Assembly: GCA_046727955.1 (NCBI GenBank)
Contig: JBKPDO010000275.1
Coordinates: 1-12,766 of the forward strand
DNA: 12,766 bases
Source: DASVXQ01 sp046727955
GTDB lineage: Bacteria > Actinomycetota > CALGFH01
Direction of reading: 5' to 3'
Positions 11,746 to 12,766 of the stretch are shown here, in pieces (within the stretch, counting starts at the first letter, position 1; every line of letters starts with the position of its first letter). Position numbers and translations under genes: made by a program. Under the pieces are notes generated by a model, which was not told where the DNA came from, searched no databases, and was given only the letters and a program-made list of their open reading frames with translations.

Positions 11746-12766
11746 CCCTGAGGTAGGTGTCCGCCAGGTCGGGCGCCAGCCGGCCCGGAAGCGCGTCGAC
11801 CACGACCGCGCCTAGCCCGCGTAGGCGCGCCACCGCGCGGCGGCGGTCGGCGATGGCGGCGGTCGCGGCCGCCTTGCGGTAGGCCGCGGTGGCCTCGACC
11901 GGAGACGAGACCGCCCAGCGCCGGACCTCGGGGTCGGCCACGCTCGCCACCACCACGAGGTGGTCGCGCGCGATCAGCGGGAGGGCGGGCAGGAGGGTCT
12001 CCGTCAGCGCCTGCTCGGCCAGCTCGGTGAAGACCACGAGCATGGTGCGCCGGCGGAAGCGCGCCAGCGTGGTGGCGAACGCCGCGCGGTAGTCGCTCTC
12101 CACCAGCTTGGGCTCCAGCGAGTACATCGCCTCGGTCACCCTGCCGAGCTGGTCGCGCGCGTGGCCCGCCGCCACCACGGCGCGGACCTCGGAGTCGAAG
12201 GCGACCAGCCCGGCCCGGTCGCCGAGGCGGGTGGCGACCGCGGTCAGCATCATCACCGCGTCCATCGCGTGGTCCAGCCGGGGCACGTCCTGGACCACGC
12301 CCGCCATGGTCCGTCCGGCGTCGAGCAGGAGCAGCACGGTCTGATTGCGCTCGGCCCGGTAGGTGCGCACGATCGGCTTGCGGGCCCTGGCGGTCGCGGC
12401 CCAGTCCATGCGACGGAACTCGTCGTCGACGCCATACTCCCGCAAAGAATCGAATTCCGTCCCGCCGCCGCGGCCTTGCGCCGAGCGTAGCCCGACCTCG
12501 AGGATGCGCGCCTTGTCGATGCGCAGCTCGGCCTCGTCCCTGGAGTGGAACGGCGGGTACACGCGCAGGATGCCGGGCAGCCGCCGCCGCTCCTGGCGGG
12601 CGGCCAGTCCGAGCGGGCCCTCGATCCGCAGGGCCAGCTCGGTCGGGGTGAAGCGCCCGCGCCGCCGCGGGCGGATCGTGGTCGCGGCGCTGGCGTGTCC
12701 GTGGCCGCGGGCCGGCACCACCAGGCGCGCCCGCCTGGTCGTGGCCCCGAGCGAGGGCGCCAGCTC
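11723..12766 (-). CDS. DUF58 family protein, 5'-truncated by window edge
   Basis: DUF58 proteins are membrane-anchored with a von Willebrand A-like domain, usually encoded with a MoxR AAA+ ATPase; a role in complex assembly or metal insertion is proposed for such pairs. The frame is open to the right edge (347 residues visible), so the GTG at 12721 is probably internal and the missing part should hold the N-terminal membrane helices of this roughly 430-aa family. Visible features: the PRRRGRFTPTELALRIEGPLGLA strand typical before the core, then the signature EFDSLREYGVDDEFRRMDW and ARARKPIVRTYRAE, then the vWA-like strand LLLLDAGRTM. That last motif has Asp but lacks the full DxSxS metal site. 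The C-terminal part has the expected Rossmann-type alternation. It is convergent with the SpoIIM-like gene, the reading ends overlapping by 23 bp. MoxR would be expected beyond the edge. Confidence 0.9.
   Translation of the reverse strand, partial: ELAPSLGATTRRARLVVPARGHGHASAATTIRPRRRGRFTPTELALRIEGPLGLAARQERRRLPGILRVYPPFHSRDEAELRIDKARILEVGLRSAQGRGGGTEFDSLREYGVDDEFRRMDWAATARARKPIVRTYRAERNQTVLLLLDAGRTMAGVVQDVPRLDHAMDAVMMLTAVATRLGDRAGLVAFDSEVRAVVAAGHARDQLGRVTEAMYSLEPKLVESDYRAAFATTLARFRRRTMLVVFTELAEQALTETLLPALPLIARDHLVVVASVADPEVRRWAVSSPVEATAAYRKAAATAAIADRRRAVARLRGLGAVVVDALPGRLAPDLADTYLRVKATGRL

Overview
The window is high-GC DNA with GTG/TTG starts, 4-nt start/stop overlaps and compact operons. 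Gene content and order (DUF5719 membrane protein, small HExxH metallopeptidase, manB, a Trm112-like zinc ribbon, a SIS-domain sugar isomerase, ahcY, RDD protein, SpoIIM-like protein, DUF58 protein) match a block widely conserved in Actinomycetota near whiB/manB/ahcY. I infer an actinobacterium. The short (about 417 aa) form of S-adenosylhomocysteinase makes a lineage outside the classical Streptomyces/Mycobacterium groups plausible, but the sequence alone does not settle this.

Layout. (1) 1-1874, +: 3' part of a DUF5719 protein whose frame is open to the left edge. Its proline-rich cytoplasmic N-terminus is built of short tandem repeats, followed by one membrane helix and an extracytoplasmic domain. 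(2) 1880-2921, -: a two-gene MNT/HEPN module (winged-helix plus nucleotidyltransferase, then HEPN). It has clearly lower GC than its surroundings and looks like an accessory insertion in a housekeeping locus. (3) 3023-3388, -: zincin-like metallopeptidase, divergent from (4) 3617-7126, +: an operon-like run of manB, Trm112-like, PGI/PMI-type SIS isomerase and purine nucleoside phosphorylase, the last three joined by 4-nt overlaps. (5) 7281-8534, +: ahcY with its own leader containing two hairpins. (6) 8605-10017, -: an RDD membrane protein gene behind a MarR-family regulator gene. (7) 10115-10687, +: an unrecognised protein (degenerate receiver-like half plus predicted beta-rich half), divergent from marR across an AT-rich region packed with palindromes and a near-consensus promoter. 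(8) 10711-11745, +: SpoIIM/DUF95 membrane protein, whose 3' end overlaps that of (9) a DUF58 protein, 11723-12766, -, cut by the right edge.

How the genes fit together. manB and the SIS isomerase belong to hexose-phosphate/GDP-mannose supply for cell-envelope glycans. PNP and AhcY belong to purine salvage and the methyl cycle. RDD, SpoIIM and DUF58 are membrane-associated proteins that often occur together, usually with a MoxR ATPase that would lie beyond the right edge. The two parts that depart from the conserved block are the MNT/HEPN module and the MarR-controlled cassette at 9523-10687. The 10041-10136 control region is the most information-rich non-coding stretch. No tRNA, rRNA, CRISPR array, insertion sequence or integrase gene was recognised. 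Apart from the listed features there is no gene-free stretch longer than 300 bases.
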